From Nostoc desertorum CM1-VF14 (lineage in GTDB: Bacteria > Cyanobacteriota > Cyanobacteriia > Cyanobacteriales > Nostocaceae): a stretch of 64,000 nucleotides of DNA. Location of the stretch: the NCBI GenBank assembly GCA_019359245.1, contig JAHHHR010000010.1, positions 62,001 through 126,000 on the forward strand, in the 5' to 3' direction. Shown here piece after piece: positions 18,482 to 27,618 of the stretch; position 1 is the stretch's first letter, and each line of letters starts with the position of its first letter. Both the position numbers and the translations under genes were made by a program. The notes below the pieces were generated by a model, which worked only from the letters and a program-made list of their open reading frames with translations, was not told the DNA's origin and did no database searches.

Positions 18482-18694
18482 TCATTTTAAAACTAGCATT
18501 TTCTGGCTGAATTGTTGGATCTGAAATTGAAGCCAATTTCCGCCTTTAGATATACATTGATGGCATATATCTCCATAGCCTTCACCTTGGTCATTGCATA
18601 TAATTAATCTAGCTTTATGGGTCTGAAATTTTTGCTGACAAATTAGGCATCCTTTGTTACTTTTGCTCGTATTGCATTCTATTTGAAATTTCAT
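18482..18694 (-). CDS. Small Cys-rich protein, zinc-ribbon-like
   Basis: 70 residues with two CxxC pairs, GCLICQQ (about 16-19) and ICHQCI (about 44-47), spaced as in zinc-binding ribbons, plus two further Cys. It may bind Zn2+ and act as a small nucleic-acid or protein-binding module, but no known family is recognised. The start is ATG 18694, preceded by AAGGATAAAAAG. It is isolated between two repeat-containing spacers. Confidence 0.55.
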   Translation of the reverse strand: MKFQIECNTSKSNKGCLICQQKFQTHKARLIICNDQGEGYGDICHQCISKGGNWLQFQIQQFSQKMLVLK

Positions 18695-18914
18695 GCTTTT
18701 TATCCTTATTAAATCTCTTTGGGATGAAGCGAATAATAAAATATCCCTGATTTTATCTGTTTCCTAAAAAAGTTGTATCTATAAAAGTGAGGGTATATTA
18801 TTAAATTTAAATGTAGCCTCAAACACAAATTAATCTTTATGAATAGAAAAATGCTTATAAGTAATATCTTTTATTTTGTTTAAGGTAAAAGATATATATT
18901 GAAGAAAAATTCAA

Positions 18915-19009
18915 AAACCAGAATTCAGGAGCGGAGCAGGAGACGTTTCTGTTAACTCCGGTCAGAATACTCAACTGAATTCTAACCCCTGACCTCTGAA
19001 TTCTGGTTT
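18915..19009. repeat. Inverted repeat AAACCAGAATTCAG
   Basis: Perfect 14-bp inverted ends (18915-18928 and 18996-19009) enclosing about 67 bp. It lies 25 bp past the methyltransferase stop. Similar CTGAATTCTG sequence recurs near 46.78 kb. It could end transcription or be a miniature element. Confidence 0.5.
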
Positions 19010-19034
19010 GATAAACTCAAGAAAACTTTATATT

Positions 19035-19799
19035 TTATCCACTCAGTTTAACTGCTTTACCAATGTAGCAGACAGAAGTATCATCATTAATTTCTATTTC
19101 AAATAATTCTACTTTGTCACTTTGTGTTTGATTATTTAAGCCCTTAAGCAAAACATTTCTCAAAGTTTTAAAGTTAGTGCCACCTGTCAAATCAAATCCT
19201 TTAATTACAGAATCTGCAAAACCAGCCCTTTCCATTATTTCTTTGATCTCTTGGGGTTTAATAAACTTATTCCAGTCGTGGAGTCCAGACGGTAAATGTT
19301 TTAAAGTATCCTCTAAAAGCCAGATCATGATAAATTTAGATTTAAAACTTCTATTAATTGTGTCAAATAAAAATAATCCATTTTTTTTTAAAACCCTAAA
19401 AGCTTCAAAAATAACTTTTTGCCAATCATCAACATGCTCTAAAACGTCAAAGCACAAAACAACATCAAAGCTATTTTCTTCATAAGGGAGATTTTCAGCT
19501 ATGCCACGCTGATAATCAATATTTAAATTATTCTTTTTAGCATGTTCTTGGGCGGTTTTAATTGAATTCAAGGATAAATCTATTCCAGATACATAAGCAT
19601 TTAGATTTGCTACATATTCACAAGCTAATCCTCCTCCACAGCCAATATCTAAAACTTTCAGTCCTTCCCAATCTTGCACAAAATTGGAAAAAAACTCAAA
19701 TCTCGACTTGTTAAGATGGTTAGACAGATATAAAGTTTCGTCTTCCTTCCACCATTTATCTGCATTCAAGTCGTAGTACTCTAAGTTATTCCTTTTCAT
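19035..19799 (-). CDS. UbiG-like class I SAM-dependent methyltransferase
   Basis: 254 residues. Motif I VLDIGCGGG (about 49-57), the acidic end of strand 2 (GIDLS), motif II/post-I (FDVVLCFDVLEHV) and the C-terminal LHDWNKFIKP..EI segment resemble UbiG/Coq3-type O-methyltransferases. Cyanobacteria do not make ubiquinone, so the acceptor is probably another hydroxylated compound. The ATP-grasp ligase gene lies upstream on the same strand, separated by about 330 bp that contains a MITE. A joint pathway is possible but unproven. The start is ATG 19799. Confidence 0.8.
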   Translation of the reverse strand: MKRNNLEYYDLNADKWWKEDETLYLSNHLNKSRFEFFSNFVQDWEGLKVLDIGCGGGLACEYVANLNAYVSGIDLSLNSIKTAQEHAKKNNLNIDYQRGIAENLPYEENSFDVVLCFDVLEHVDDWQKVIFEAFRVLKKNGLFLFDTINRSFKSKFIMIWLLEDTLKHLPSGLHDWNKFIKPQEIKEIMERAGFADSVIKGFDLTGGTNFKTLRNVLLKGLNNQTQSDKVELFEIEINDDTSVCYIGKAVKLSG

Positions 19800-20028
19800 T
19801 TTTCCTCAACTGTAATAAAATGAAGTTAATTACCTTAGAGGGTGTCTGGAAAGTATCAAGTATTTGTTTATCCCGCCTAATTCCTCTTAAAGAAGGGAAT
19901 TGGAAGCGTTCAGTGTAGACAAAAAACTTTTCAGATATCTTCTTAAGGCTTAAGCAAAGAACATCAGTTTCAACGATATATAAGTAAGCCTTTATAACGC
20001 CAAACCTCAAAAGTGGCGCTGTTTAAAA

Positions 20029-20126
20029 GAACTTCAAAAAATAAATTATCCTAATTTCTGGATTCAATACGACTGTTATTTCCCCTGCCCTAAAGGCAGT
20101 GGGATACTTTTTTAGTTGGAAGTCCC
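20029..20126. mobile_element. MITE-like element at the 3' end of the ATP-grasp gene
   Basis: About 98 bp from GAACTTCAAAAAATAAATTA to TTGGAAGTCCC. It shares its left third (AAAAAATAAATTATCC, ATTTCTGGA, CACGACT/TACGACT) and right end with the element at 57816-57956. The ends are imperfect inverted repeats of the form GGACTTCCAAATAAA. The last base coincides with the stop codon of the ATP-grasp gene. Confidence 0.65.
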
Positions 20127-21394
20127 TAATGGAGGCATTGTAATCCCTTATCCTGTAATTTATGCTCAATATGCTGCATTTCCTGGATAGTTTCTCCAGT
20201 AACGATCGCATAAATTTCAGTGAATATCTTTCCGTATTTGACCTTCTCTAAAGCTGACAGAATAATCAAATCCTTGCGATCTAGTTCTGGTTTTAAAGTG
20301 ACTAAAATTGAATCTAATGTCCCTTCCATGCGGTAGTCACTGGAATATTTAGCTATTCCCTTTCCCAGCCCCAGTAGGGTATTACGCTGCAAGCACAACG
20401 GAGTCGAGCCATTGACTCGGAAATTGGCATCGATCGCATAAAATTGTCCGTCTTGGTCTTCTAGCACATCAAAGCCAATCACGCCAAAGTAGCCTTGTTT
20501 GTGAGCATACTGACCAAGGTTGGCAATCATCTCAAAGAACTTGCTCATGTCAGTGTTGCGGTAGTCAATCAGTCCGCCTAAATAGTTACCTTCTGGAGTG
20601 ACTAGTTGGCTGGTAGTGCCAATCAGGGTTATGTCTCCTACTTTATTGACATAGAACTGTACGCAGTGATTCTGCACCTCATTTTTGACGAACTCTGAAA
20701 CAATAATCGTATCGAGCAACTTAATATCAAGATATTTCCTGATTTCTTCAAAACAGTAGTTTAAATCGCTGGGGCTTTTGATGATATAAGTGCCTTCTCC
20801 TGAAAGTCCGTGAGACGTTTTAATTAAGTAGGGAAATTGTGGTAACTGAATGTCTTCGAGATTGACTTGGTGCAGATTGTAGCTATCGTATTTTGGGCAT
20901 TGCACCCCCAGTTCAGCTAGTGTTACTTTGCTGAGTAAGTGATAATGAGTATCTGGATCAACAGCGTGTTTTTTCGGTTTGAGGTGATCAAAGGGAAATA
21001 GACTAATGAGTTTGTCAAAGCGTTCGCTGTGGCTAAGGTCATCTAGATAAGTGGAGCAATCCATCATCGACATATTGGAGTGGCTGAAGCCGAAATGCTC
21101 TTGCCAGTAGCCAATTAGCGATATTGGTGGTGGAATAATCACAATTCCGGGAATGCGATCGCCTAACACAGCCAGATTTTTCCAAGGTTCCTTTTGACAA
21201 ATCTTGTCGAAGGATGTTTTAGTGGCTTCACTACTGCCATCTTGAATAAAATATTTTTTTCGGTTGGGGTAAGCAGCCCAACTGGCAGTTGCAGGGTAAT
21301 TTAAAATAAACCCATAAGATGTATCTGTGATATCTTCAGCAAACAGATCAGAAAGAGTACTCCCTTGAAAATAATGAAAGTCGTATTTTGACAT
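20126..21394 (-). CDS. ATP-grasp ligase, substrate unknown
   Basis: 422 residues. The central and C-terminal parts show the ATP-grasp pattern: nucleotide-binding Lys in FPYLIKTSHGLSGEGT, the hinge IIVSEFV, and Mg-binding acidic residues in IGFDVLEDQDG and YAIDANFRVNG. Such enzymes join a carboxylate to an amine or thiol through an acyl-phosphate. The N-terminal 120 residues are not recognised. Neighbours are an isoaspartyl peptidase and a methyltransferase. The stop codon is the first base triplet at the edge of a MITE, so the C-terminus may be altered. The start is ATG 21394 after CGGAGGAG. Confidence 0.75.
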   Translation of the reverse strand: MSKYDFHYFQGSTLSDLFAEDITDTSYGFILNYPATASWAAYPNRKKYFIQDGSSEATKTSFDKICQKEPWKNLAVLGDRIPGIVIIPPPISLIGYWQEHFGFSHSNMSMMDCSTYLDDLSHSERFDKLISLFPFDHLKPKKHAVDPDTHYHLLSKVTLAELGVQCPKYDSYNLHQVNLEDIQLPQFPYLIKTSHGLSGEGTYIIKSPSDLNYCFEEIRKYLDIKLLDTIIVSEFVKNEVQNHCVQFYVNKVGDITLIGTTSQLVTPEGNYLGGLIDYRNTDMSKFFEMIANLGQYAHKQGYFGVIGFDVLEDQDGQFYAIDANFRVNGSTPLCLQRNTLLGLGKGIAKYSSDYRMEGTLDSILVTLKPELDRKDLIILSALEKVKYGKIFTEIYAIVTGETIQEMQHIEHKLQDKGLQCLH

Positions 21395-21408
21395 CTACTC
21401 CTCCGAGG

Positions 21409-21434
21409 AACCGCATCCACAAAGGGATGCGGTT
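21409..21434 (-). promoter_or_regulatory. Hairpin in the 5' leader of the ATP-grasp gene
   Basis: A 10-bp perfect stem (AACCGCATCC/GGATGCGGTT) lies just upstream of the strong GGAGGAG ribosome binding site. It may affect translation or message stability, or be the 3' end of the upstream transcript. Confidence 0.4.
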
Positions 21435-21554
21435 GTTTATATTAAACAAGTTTCCTGAATTTCCAAGTAACACCAACTTGGCATAACAAAGCTATATATT
21501 CAAACTTGAAAACTCAGATGTGATTTGTGATTTGGCTTCATTAATTACGCATTA

Positions 21555-21590
21555 CCAATTCGTAAGGGGATGTAGCCCATTACGAATTGG
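21555..21590 (-). terminator. Hairpin after the isoaspartyl peptidase gene
   Basis: An 11-bp perfect stem CCAATTCGTAA/TTACGAATTGG, 6 bp past the stop at 21597. It is followed on the minus strand by TGCGTAATTAATG, with no strong T-run, so it is a moderate candidate for ending the hflX-iaaA transcript. Confidence 0.45.
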
Positions 21591-21596
21591 GATGAG

Positions 21597-22469
21597 TTAT
21601 TTCTCCGTAAAAGCAGCCACCTTGTCTTGTCCTTCGGTCATATAAGCGCAAGCCATGTGTGATGAGTTATACGCCCAGCCAACGCGTCCTTGACGATCTA
21701 TAAGGATGCACCCAGCTTCACCTTCAACCTTAGAAATCAAAGTGTCGATCGCCATTTGTGCGGCTTCTTCTGGGTGTCTGTCTCCACTCAAGAAATCGAT
21801 CGCAGTTTTAGCCAAAACCACGGGGATAATTGACTCGCCATCACCTGTTGTTGAGCAACCGCCGATTTTATTATCAGCGTACAAGCCAGAGCCAACAAGC
21901 GCAGTGTCACCAACGCGACCTTGTTGTTGCTTCGTAGTACCGCCGGTTGAAGTGCCAGCAGCTAGGATGCCGCTAGCATCCAAAGCCACACAACCTACAG
22001 TGTTGGGGCGATCTACAACTTTTTGATCCTCCTTCCACTCCTGCCACTGTTCATCAGCTATCAAGTCATCTTTTTTACACATTTCGGCTCCGCAGTCTAC
22101 GGCAAACCGTTCTGCACCCTGCGCCACTAGCAGCCTGGGTTTATCATCCATAATCTTCCGTGCGACTGAGATTGGATGACGGATACCCTGAACTGCTGCA
22201 ACTGCTCCCCAACTTAATGAGCCTTCCATGATCGCCGCGTCTAACTCCACCTCTCCGTCGCTGTTGAGAGTTGCGCCAAGACTGGCGTTAAATGTCTGGT
22301 CAGCTTCGAGAACTCGAATAGCTGCTTCAACAGCTTCTGCGGCTGTACCTCCACTAATTAGCACTGCCCAACCAGCTTCTGCTGCTGCTGTACAGCCTGC
22401 ATTGTTGGCTGCAACTTTATCGTCTGTGATGGTTTTTGCTCCACCGTGAACAATGATCGTCGGTGTCAT
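21597..22469 (-). CDS. iaaA: Isoaspartyl peptidase / plant-type L-asparaginase
   Basis: This 290-residue N-terminal-nucleophile hydrolase self-cleaves before Thr157 (NTVGCVALD), which becomes the catalytic residue. Other family marks are IIVHGGA at the N-terminus, TGGTTKQQQGRVGD and STTGDGE. It hydrolyses beta-aspartyl dipeptides, and in cyanobacteria this includes the beta-Asp-Arg released from the reserve polymer cyanophycin. It starts 14 bp after hflX and is probably in the same transcript. The start is ATG 22469 with AAAGGAAAT upstream. Confidence 0.9.
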   Translation of the reverse strand: MTPTIIVHGGAKTITDDKVAANNAGCTAAAEAGWAVLISGGTAAEAVEAAIRVLEADQTFNASLGATLNSDGEVELDAAIMEGSLSWGAVAAVQGIRHPISVARKIMDDKPRLLVAQGAERFAVDCGAEMCKKDDLIADEQWQEWKEDQKVVDRPNTVGCVALDASGILAAGTSTGGTTKQQQGRVGDTALVGSGLYADNKIGGCSTTGDGESIIPVVLAKTAIDFLSGDRHPEEAAQMAIDTLISKVEGEAGCILIDRQGRVGWAYNSSHMACAYMTEGQDKVAAFTEK

Positions 22470-22483
22470 ATAATTTCCTTTGG

Positions 22484-24172
22484 TTAGTATGAATTTTGTG
22501 GGACTGCAATCGCTTTAACGGGTTCGTCAATTAGTTGCAGCGATCGCATTTTTAAAGTCTCTAAACCCAAGCGCTGGCTTGCTGATATAAACACAGCTTC
22601 GGGATAATCTTGTTGAACTTTAGCTAAGGTTTCGCTATCTACTTGGTCAACCTTATTAAAAGCAATCAAAGTTTTTTCTGGAATCTCAGGCATTTCTTCG
22701 AGTATTTCCAGCACACTCGCAATGTGACTTTCCCAAGCTGGATGGGACAAATCCACAACATGAATCATGGCATCTGCCTCAACAACTTCCTCCAATGTGG
22801 CGCGAAATGCATCCATCAGTGGTGGCGGGAGTTCGTGAATAAACCCTACAGTATCTGTGAGCAGAATCGACCTGCGTTCTTGTGTTTCTGGTTCTGTAAT
22901 TACTACCTTGCGGGTTGTTGGGTCTAGGGTAGCAAATAGTTGATCTGCGGTGTAAACTTCTGCATTAGTTAACACATTTAGCAGAGTAGATTTACCAGCA
23001 TTGGTATAGCCAACTAATGCCAGAACCGGAATTTCTTGCTGTTGTCGTTGTTGTCTAATGCGGGCGCGATGTGCTTGTAATTGGTTTACTTCTTCTTGTA
23101 GTTGACCAATTCGCCGTTGAATTGTTCGCCGTTCCGTTTCTAGTTTTGTTTCACCAGGACCTCGCGTACCAATACCCGCACCTAATCGAGACATCTCCTG
23201 ACCACGACCGCGTAGCCGAGGTAACATATATTCGAGTTGCGCTAGCTCTACTTGTAATTTACCTTCTTGAGTGCGAGCGCGTTGAGCGAAAATATCTAGA
23301 ATTACTTCTGTGCGGTCTACAACTCGGATGCCTATTTCCTGTTCTAAGTTGCGGGCTTGAGATGCAGAAATATCTCGGTCAAAAACGATTAGATTAGCTC
23401 TTAGTTTTTGAGCCAAAAGGGTGATTTCTTCAATTTTTCCCTTACCAACTACTGTTTGGGGATGGATGCGATCGCGCTTTTGCCGCATTATATCCAGTAC
23501 AATACCCTTAGCGCTTTCAACCAAACGCACTAGTTCTGCCAGCCCATCTTCAAACCGTTGCACAGATAAATCTTCTGTCTGCACTCCCACCAGCAGCACC
23601 CTGTCTTGGCCAGAGACAATTTCTTGAGATAGGAATATTCCATCCCCAGCATCAGCAATTTCTCTCTCCCATTCGTGAACTAGATCATCAAATTCTTGTT
23701 CGGTTAAATCATCCAAACTTAGAGGAGGTGAAATTACCCAAGGACTTTCTGGATCGGGAAAAAGGTAAGTTAGAAAAGCTTCTTTTACTTCGCTATCAAT
23801 CGCGGTTAATATTACGAGAGCATCTAAGCGCTGACGCATCATTGCAATCAACGATGCTTCATCAGGGACTGCTGATTTCAATTGAGTAGCAACACAACGG
23901 ATTCCACTCAAGCGTTCTGCACTGCGGCGGGGTAATTCTTCAGGTGGAATTTGAGTTTGATTAGGTGTTCCTACAGCAATTCGGATAATTTGCCCACGCC
24001 GATTGATATAACAACAAATCGGGTGATGAATTTCTTTACTAATTACAGCTAAGGCTTGAGCAAATTCTGGTGTAACTAATCTATCTGCCGGTTGATTTTG
24101 CTCGTAAAGCCGTTGTAATTGTTTTATTTGACTAGCTCTTATCCCGTGAGTATTGCCATAAATCTTTTGCAT
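22484..24172 (-). CDS. hflX: GTPase HflX
   Basis: 562 residues. The HflX domain shows GAGIGTRGPGETKLE and a coiled segment, followed by the G domain: G1 GYTNAGKST (about 387-395), G3 DTVGF and G4 NKVD. HflX is a ribosome-associated GTPase that splits stalled or heat-damaged ribosomes. The N-terminal extension of nearly 200 residues is usual for cyanobacterial homologues. The start is ATG 24172. The isoaspartyl peptidase gene follows after 14 bp. Confidence 0.93.
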   Translation of the reverse strand: MQKIYGNTHGIRASQIKQLQRLYEQNQPADRLVTPEFAQALAVISKEIHHPICCYINRRGQIIRIAVGTPNQTQIPPEELPRRSAERLSGIRCVATQLKSAVPDEASLIAMMRQRLDALVILTAIDSEVKEAFLTYLFPDPESPWVISPPLSLDDLTEQEFDDLVHEWEREIADAGDGIFLSQEIVSGQDRVLLVGVQTEDLSVQRFEDGLAELVRLVESAKGIVLDIMRQKRDRIHPQTVVGKGKIEEITLLAQKLRANLIVFDRDISASQARNLEQEIGIRVVDRTEVILDIFAQRARTQEGKLQVELAQLEYMLPRLRGRGQEMSRLGAGIGTRGPGETKLETERRTIQRRIGQLQEEVNQLQAHRARIRQQRQQQEIPVLALVGYTNAGKSTLLNVLTNAEVYTADQLFATLDPTTRKVVITEPETQERRSILLTDTVGFIHELPPPLMDAFRATLEEVVEADAMIHVVDLSHPAWESHIASVLEILEEMPEIPEKTLIAFNKVDQVDSETLAKVQQDYPEAVFISASQRLGLETLKMRSLQLIDEPVKAIAVPQNSY

Positions 24173-24750
24173 AAATTAATAGTTGATAATTTGCTTTGTA
24201 GCTATATATCTTATATTCTGCACGCTTAAGATTTAATTAACTCTATCAACCGAAATAAGCAAATTAGTTTATTTTTTGTCTTATAACAATGCTAATTATA
24301 AATTATTGACTATATATAGAAGTTATAAAGTAACAAGCATGAATCTTTAGATGTGTAAATATCGCAATGGTTGAGATATTTGTTAAAATCCTTTGTTAAA
24401 GTCGATTTTTTAACGTATGCCGCAGGCTATCGCCGAGGCGCAGAGAGAAGGAAAAAATGCTTAACCCAAGTGTAGTCTTACATAGTAGGTTAGTTCGTCC
24501 CAACATACTTACTCTTGATTGTGCATCTACCGCAAGTATAATAGCGAAAGCTTTGTCTCTAACTATGTCGCTGTTGATGCCATTGCCAAGGATGGGTGAA
24601 GATTTAATACAGGTTGGGATGGTGCGGACACCAACCTAAAATTTTAATTGATTTGTCGATCCTAGTAGCTAAAATAGTTGGGTTGCCAACTTGGCTAATT
24701 ATCTACAACTTTTCCAGTATCCAGGTTATCGACACAAAAGCTATCATAAA
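24173..24750. other. Spacer with a partial dispersed repeat (24386-24466)
   Basis: The segment 24386-24466 (TTAAAGTC, TTTTTTAACGTA, CCGCAGGC, GAGGCGCAGAGA, AAAAAATGCTTAAC) matches the body of the MITE at 59333-59453 but lacks its clean inverted ends. A 60-codon plus-strand frame starting inside it is not convincing. Nothing else is assignable. Confidence 0.5.
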
Positions 24751-25485
24751 CTAACTATCAAATAATTCTTTTGGAATAATTACTGGGTTCTTAGACTTTA
24801 AGATTCTTTCAGAGCCTCCAAGGCTAAGATTCCGTTCAGTTTTTATTATTCTTAAATCAGCTATTTTATGGTGATAACGCTTGAATTTCTCTTTAATTGA
24901 AATATCTAAAAAGGTAGTTTGAAATTGAGCATCCTGAGACAGAGAAAGCATTTCAGGCTTAATCTCAATCTCATTGGCAGTAAGGAAGGTATTTACAATA
25001 ACTTGGAATGTTAAAGGCTTTTTGTGGTCGAGATGGCTTTCGTAAATAGCAATTTTTTCGCCTGTAATGTCACATTCCACTTTGCCATTCTCATCAGCAG
25101 ATTTATCAAAAAATTGTTCTTTAGTCTTTTTGAGGTCGTCCTGAATTGCATTTCGACAAGCCTCAAAGAATTCTTGATATAGTGACTTTCCTTTTACGGT
25201 TATAGCTGTTAAGTAAGAAAAATCAGTTTTACTGCCATCTTCACGCTCTATCCAGAAACAACTTGTAGGCATATCCGTTCTATCCTTATAGAAGCGCTTT
25301 ACACCACATCCAATCTTTTTGTCAGCTTCAGGATGACGGTCAATGAGGGCGAGAAGCATTTCATGATCATCAGTATTAACCGCCTGACCATTACGATACC
25401 TTTCAAGCATTTGCTTAAAGTATTCTTTAACGTTCTTCTGAAATTTGAACTCTTTACCATTCAGAATAATGGGCTGTCTTGCCAT
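24751..25485 (-). CDS. DUF3223 protein with HNH-like C-terminus
   Basis: 244 residues. The N-terminal part (about 1-105) matches the DUF3223/DCL-like domain: LNGKEFKFQKN, DHEMLLALIDRHPEA, the K-IGCGVKRFY core and CFWIEREDGS. From about 137 the pattern CDITGEKI, then HLDHKKPLTF (H151, D153, H154) and LRIIKTERNLS (N219) resembles a beta-beta-alpha-metal HNH nuclease core. The DUF3223 fold occurs in chloroplast DCL, linked to rRNA maturation. The combination suggests a nucleic-acid-acting enzyme. The start is ATG 25485. No methylase or mobile-element partner is adjacent. Confidence 0.7.
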   Translation of the reverse strand: MARQPIILNGKEFKFQKNVKEYFKQMLERYRNGQAVNTDDHEMLLALIDRHPEADKKIGCGVKRFYKDRTDMPTSCFWIEREDGSKTDFSYLTAITVKGKSLYQEFFEACRNAIQDDLKKTKEQFFDKSADENGKVECDITGEKIAIYESHLDHKKPLTFQVIVNTFLTANEIEIKPEMLSLSQDAQFQTTFLDISIKEKFKRYHHKIADLRIIKTERNLSLGGSERILKSKNPVIIPKELFDS

Positions 25486-25659
25486 TAGCTTTTCCTATAG
25501 AAATTACCTGATACATAACTAGCAATTACGCTTATACTTGATTAAGCGCGCTGTATATATGATTACATTAAAACTAAAATATATCCTGGGTAATAGCCGC
25601 ATTATTTCAGGATGACATCTTGAGTCAGCTACTCACAGTAAATTTTTCAATATCAGTCT

Positions 25660-26199
25660 TTACAACTCAACGGTAAAACTGTCCCGAATATGAAAGTCAG
25701 CCTCTGTACCTCGATGAGTTAACGCCCAGTAAGCCACTTCACCATCTTTATCTTTGATAACAGTTGTAATGGCAACTTCAAGAGCTTGTTCTGCCAAGAT
25801 GATTTTACCCAAACCGGCATCTAACGCAAGCGTTAAACCATCGGATTGATTTTGAACATTAAACGATAGGTTTTCAAAAGCTGTTTCCTCTTGCATTCCT
25901 TGACGGTATCCATCAAAGCGATAAACATTCCAATGTCCGGCGGGAGAGAGGTTAAATTCCCAATACCGTTGAGAGTCTTTGATGCCAACGAAGAACTCGA
26001 AGCAGGTGTCTTGCCAAAGTTCATGCTTGCGTAATGGTGTTTTTGATGGTGGAGGAATCACGATTTCTTTTAAATCGCCTCCAAGCGTATAGCGGATGGT
26101 AAGTTTATTACCATTTCTGGCAATATTACCTGCAATTTTCAAATTAGGCAGGGATTTTGTAGAAGGAAAGGGTTGCAGAGAAAATATCTGTTCGCTCAT
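25660..26199 (-). CDS. DOMON-like domain protein
   Basis: 179 residues, beta-rich, with the LWQDTCFEFFVG motif and WEFNLSPAGHWNVYRFDGYR typical of DOMON-like carbohydrate- or heme-binding folds of cyanobacteria. No signal peptide is visible, so it is probably cytoplasmic. Its ATG (26199) overlaps the stop of the upstream kinase gene by 4 bp, which signals translational coupling and a shared task, possibly sugar handling. The ligand is unknown. Confidence 0.75.
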   Translation of the reverse strand: MSEQIFSLQPFPSTKSLPNLKIAGNIARNGNKLTIRYTLGGDLKEIVIPPPSKTPLRKHELWQDTCFEFFVGIKDSQRYWEFNLSPAGHWNVYRFDGYRQGMQEETAFENLSFNVQNQSDGLTLALDAGLGKIILAEQALEVAITTVIKDKDGEVAYWALTHRGTEADFHIRDSFTVEL

Positions 26200-27314
26200 T
26201 TCATATCTTTAATAATATTATAAATCTGCGTTTCTTGCGATTCAATACTTTCGGTAAGCTTAAACTGGACGATCGCTCTTGCCAAGTTATGTTCTGAGTG
26301 TTTAACTTTAAAGTAGACATTCCCTGCTAAATAATCAGCAAAAAATCTCAATCCTAGTTCAAAGGCGATCAGACGAATTGCATCGTATATATATGCATAG
26401 TCATTCTCAGTCAGAAATGCCTTTGCTACCGAAAGATAACCTTGTAAGATTCCCTGGCACAGGTCGGTATCAAAATAAACACTGTCCCAATTCTCCGTTT
26501 CTTCTCCAGCCGGATTGCAACCCGATCGCAGGCAATCACCAATATCGTAATGTACCAGACCGGGTTTCACGGTGTCGAGGTCGATGACGCTGACAGCTTG
26601 CTGGGTAGCAATGTCAAACATGACATTATTAATTTTTGGATCGCCGTGCATCAAACGCAAGGGTAACTTGCCTTCAACTTTGGCATTTTCTAGAATATGT
26701 GCAAAGGTTTGGCGATCGCTAACAAACTGCAAACAATAATTAACTTCCGAAGATCGACTAGCACTAGTTTTCGCCAACACTTCCTCGTAATGCTGGAGAT
26801 AAAGCGGTGTAATATGGAATCCTTGAAGGGTATCGGCGAGTTTTTCTGGTGGCAAATCGCTGATCAGATTGTGGAACATTCCCAAGGCATAACCGATTTC
26901 TTTGGCGTGTGAGCGATCGCGCATAGTATCAAAAGATTGGGAGCCTTCAATAAAGCTGATCGCCCGCCAAAAGGAGCCGTTTGCATCCTTCCAATGGTCT
27001 TGAGCATCCTTGGTCAACAGTACGCGTGGCACTTCCCAGCGACGATTCAAGGGTGTCTGCTGTAATCTTTTGCGAATATGCTCAGTGAAAGTACACATAT
27101 TCTGCATAATCATTTGTGGCTGCCGAAATACCTGCGTGTTGATGCGTTGCAGGACAAAATGTTGTTCTTCTGAAGAATCTAGATTTACTAAGAAGGTGTC
27201 ATTGATATTACCACTTCCAAATGCTTTAACGTCTGTAACCTTCCCTAGCCTAGCGAATTGATCTGCGATCGCAACCAGATTTTCTGCACACTGTGTATTG
27301 AATTCTTTTGTCAT
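26196..27314 (-). CDS. APH-family small-molecule kinase (NahK-like)
   Basis: This 372-residue aminoglycoside-phosphotransferase-fold kinase shows FGSGNINDTFLV (nucleotide loop), catalytic loop LMHGDPKINNVMF and metal-binding VIDLDTV. The overall pattern resembles N-acetylhexosamine 1-kinases and other sugar or choline-type kinases more than antibiotic kinases. It overlaps the DOMON-like gene by 4 bp (ATGA). The phosphate acceptor cannot be read from the sequence. The start is ATG 27314. Confidence 0.8.
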   Translation of the reverse strand: MTKEFNTQCAENLVAIADQFARLGKVTDVKAFGSGNINDTFLVNLDSSEEQHFVLQRINTQVFRQPQMIMQNMCTFTEHIRKRLQQTPLNRRWEVPRVLLTKDAQDHWKDANGSFWRAISFIEGSQSFDTMRDRSHAKEIGYALGMFHNLISDLPPEKLADTLQGFHITPLYLQHYEEVLAKTSASRSSEVNYCLQFVSDRQTFAHILENAKVEGKLPLRLMHGDPKINNVMFDIATQQAVSVIDLDTVKPGLVHYDIGDCLRSGCNPAGEETENWDSVYFDTDLCQGILQGYLSVAKAFLTENDYAYIYDAIRLIAFELGLRFFADYLAGNVYFKVKHSEHNLARAIVQFKLTESIESQETQIYNIIKDMK

Positions 27315-27426
27315 GTGTTTGGCCTGTACTACTCCTTACATAGATTGCACAAAGGCAATAGGGGATATCGTAGCGCAAGTGTTAAAAGAATTTGTAATCT
27401 TATGTCTGTCAAATTACCCATAATAA

Positions 27427-27489
27427 AAGAACCCCACCCCGCTTGCGGGGAGGGGAGACAAAGCTATGCTTTGGCGGGGTGGGGTTCTT
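27427..27489. repeat. Palindromic dispersed element
   Basis: A perfect 16-bp inverted repeat AAGAACCCCACCCCGC/GCGGGGTGGGGTTCTT around a loop containing AAGCTATGCTTTG. Related fragments occur at 9.4 kb, 32.55 kb (TTTGGGGTGGGGTTTT) and 49.78 kb (GAAGAACCCCAACCCGCC with ACTATGCTTTGTCTC). It lies upstream of the kinase gene. Confidence 0.65.
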
Positions 27490-27618
27490 CGGGTTTAAGC
27501 AATCAAGCAGATATGATATAATTCGTAATTTTTAAAAGTACTACAGATTAACACAGGGCGCGACACTCAATAGCCCATCGGAGATATTGCTCTCGCCGAC
27601 CCCGTGCTAATTCAACAG

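Noticed and set aside
19786..20010. 74-codon minus-strand ORF upstream of the methyltransferase
   Set aside because: It overlaps the methyltransferase start, has no RBS and no family pattern. It is more likely leader sequence.
24457..24639. 60-codon plus-strand ORF
   Set aside because: It starts inside a dispersed repeat and ends in a small AGGTTGG/CCAACCT palindrome. The composition is not convincing.
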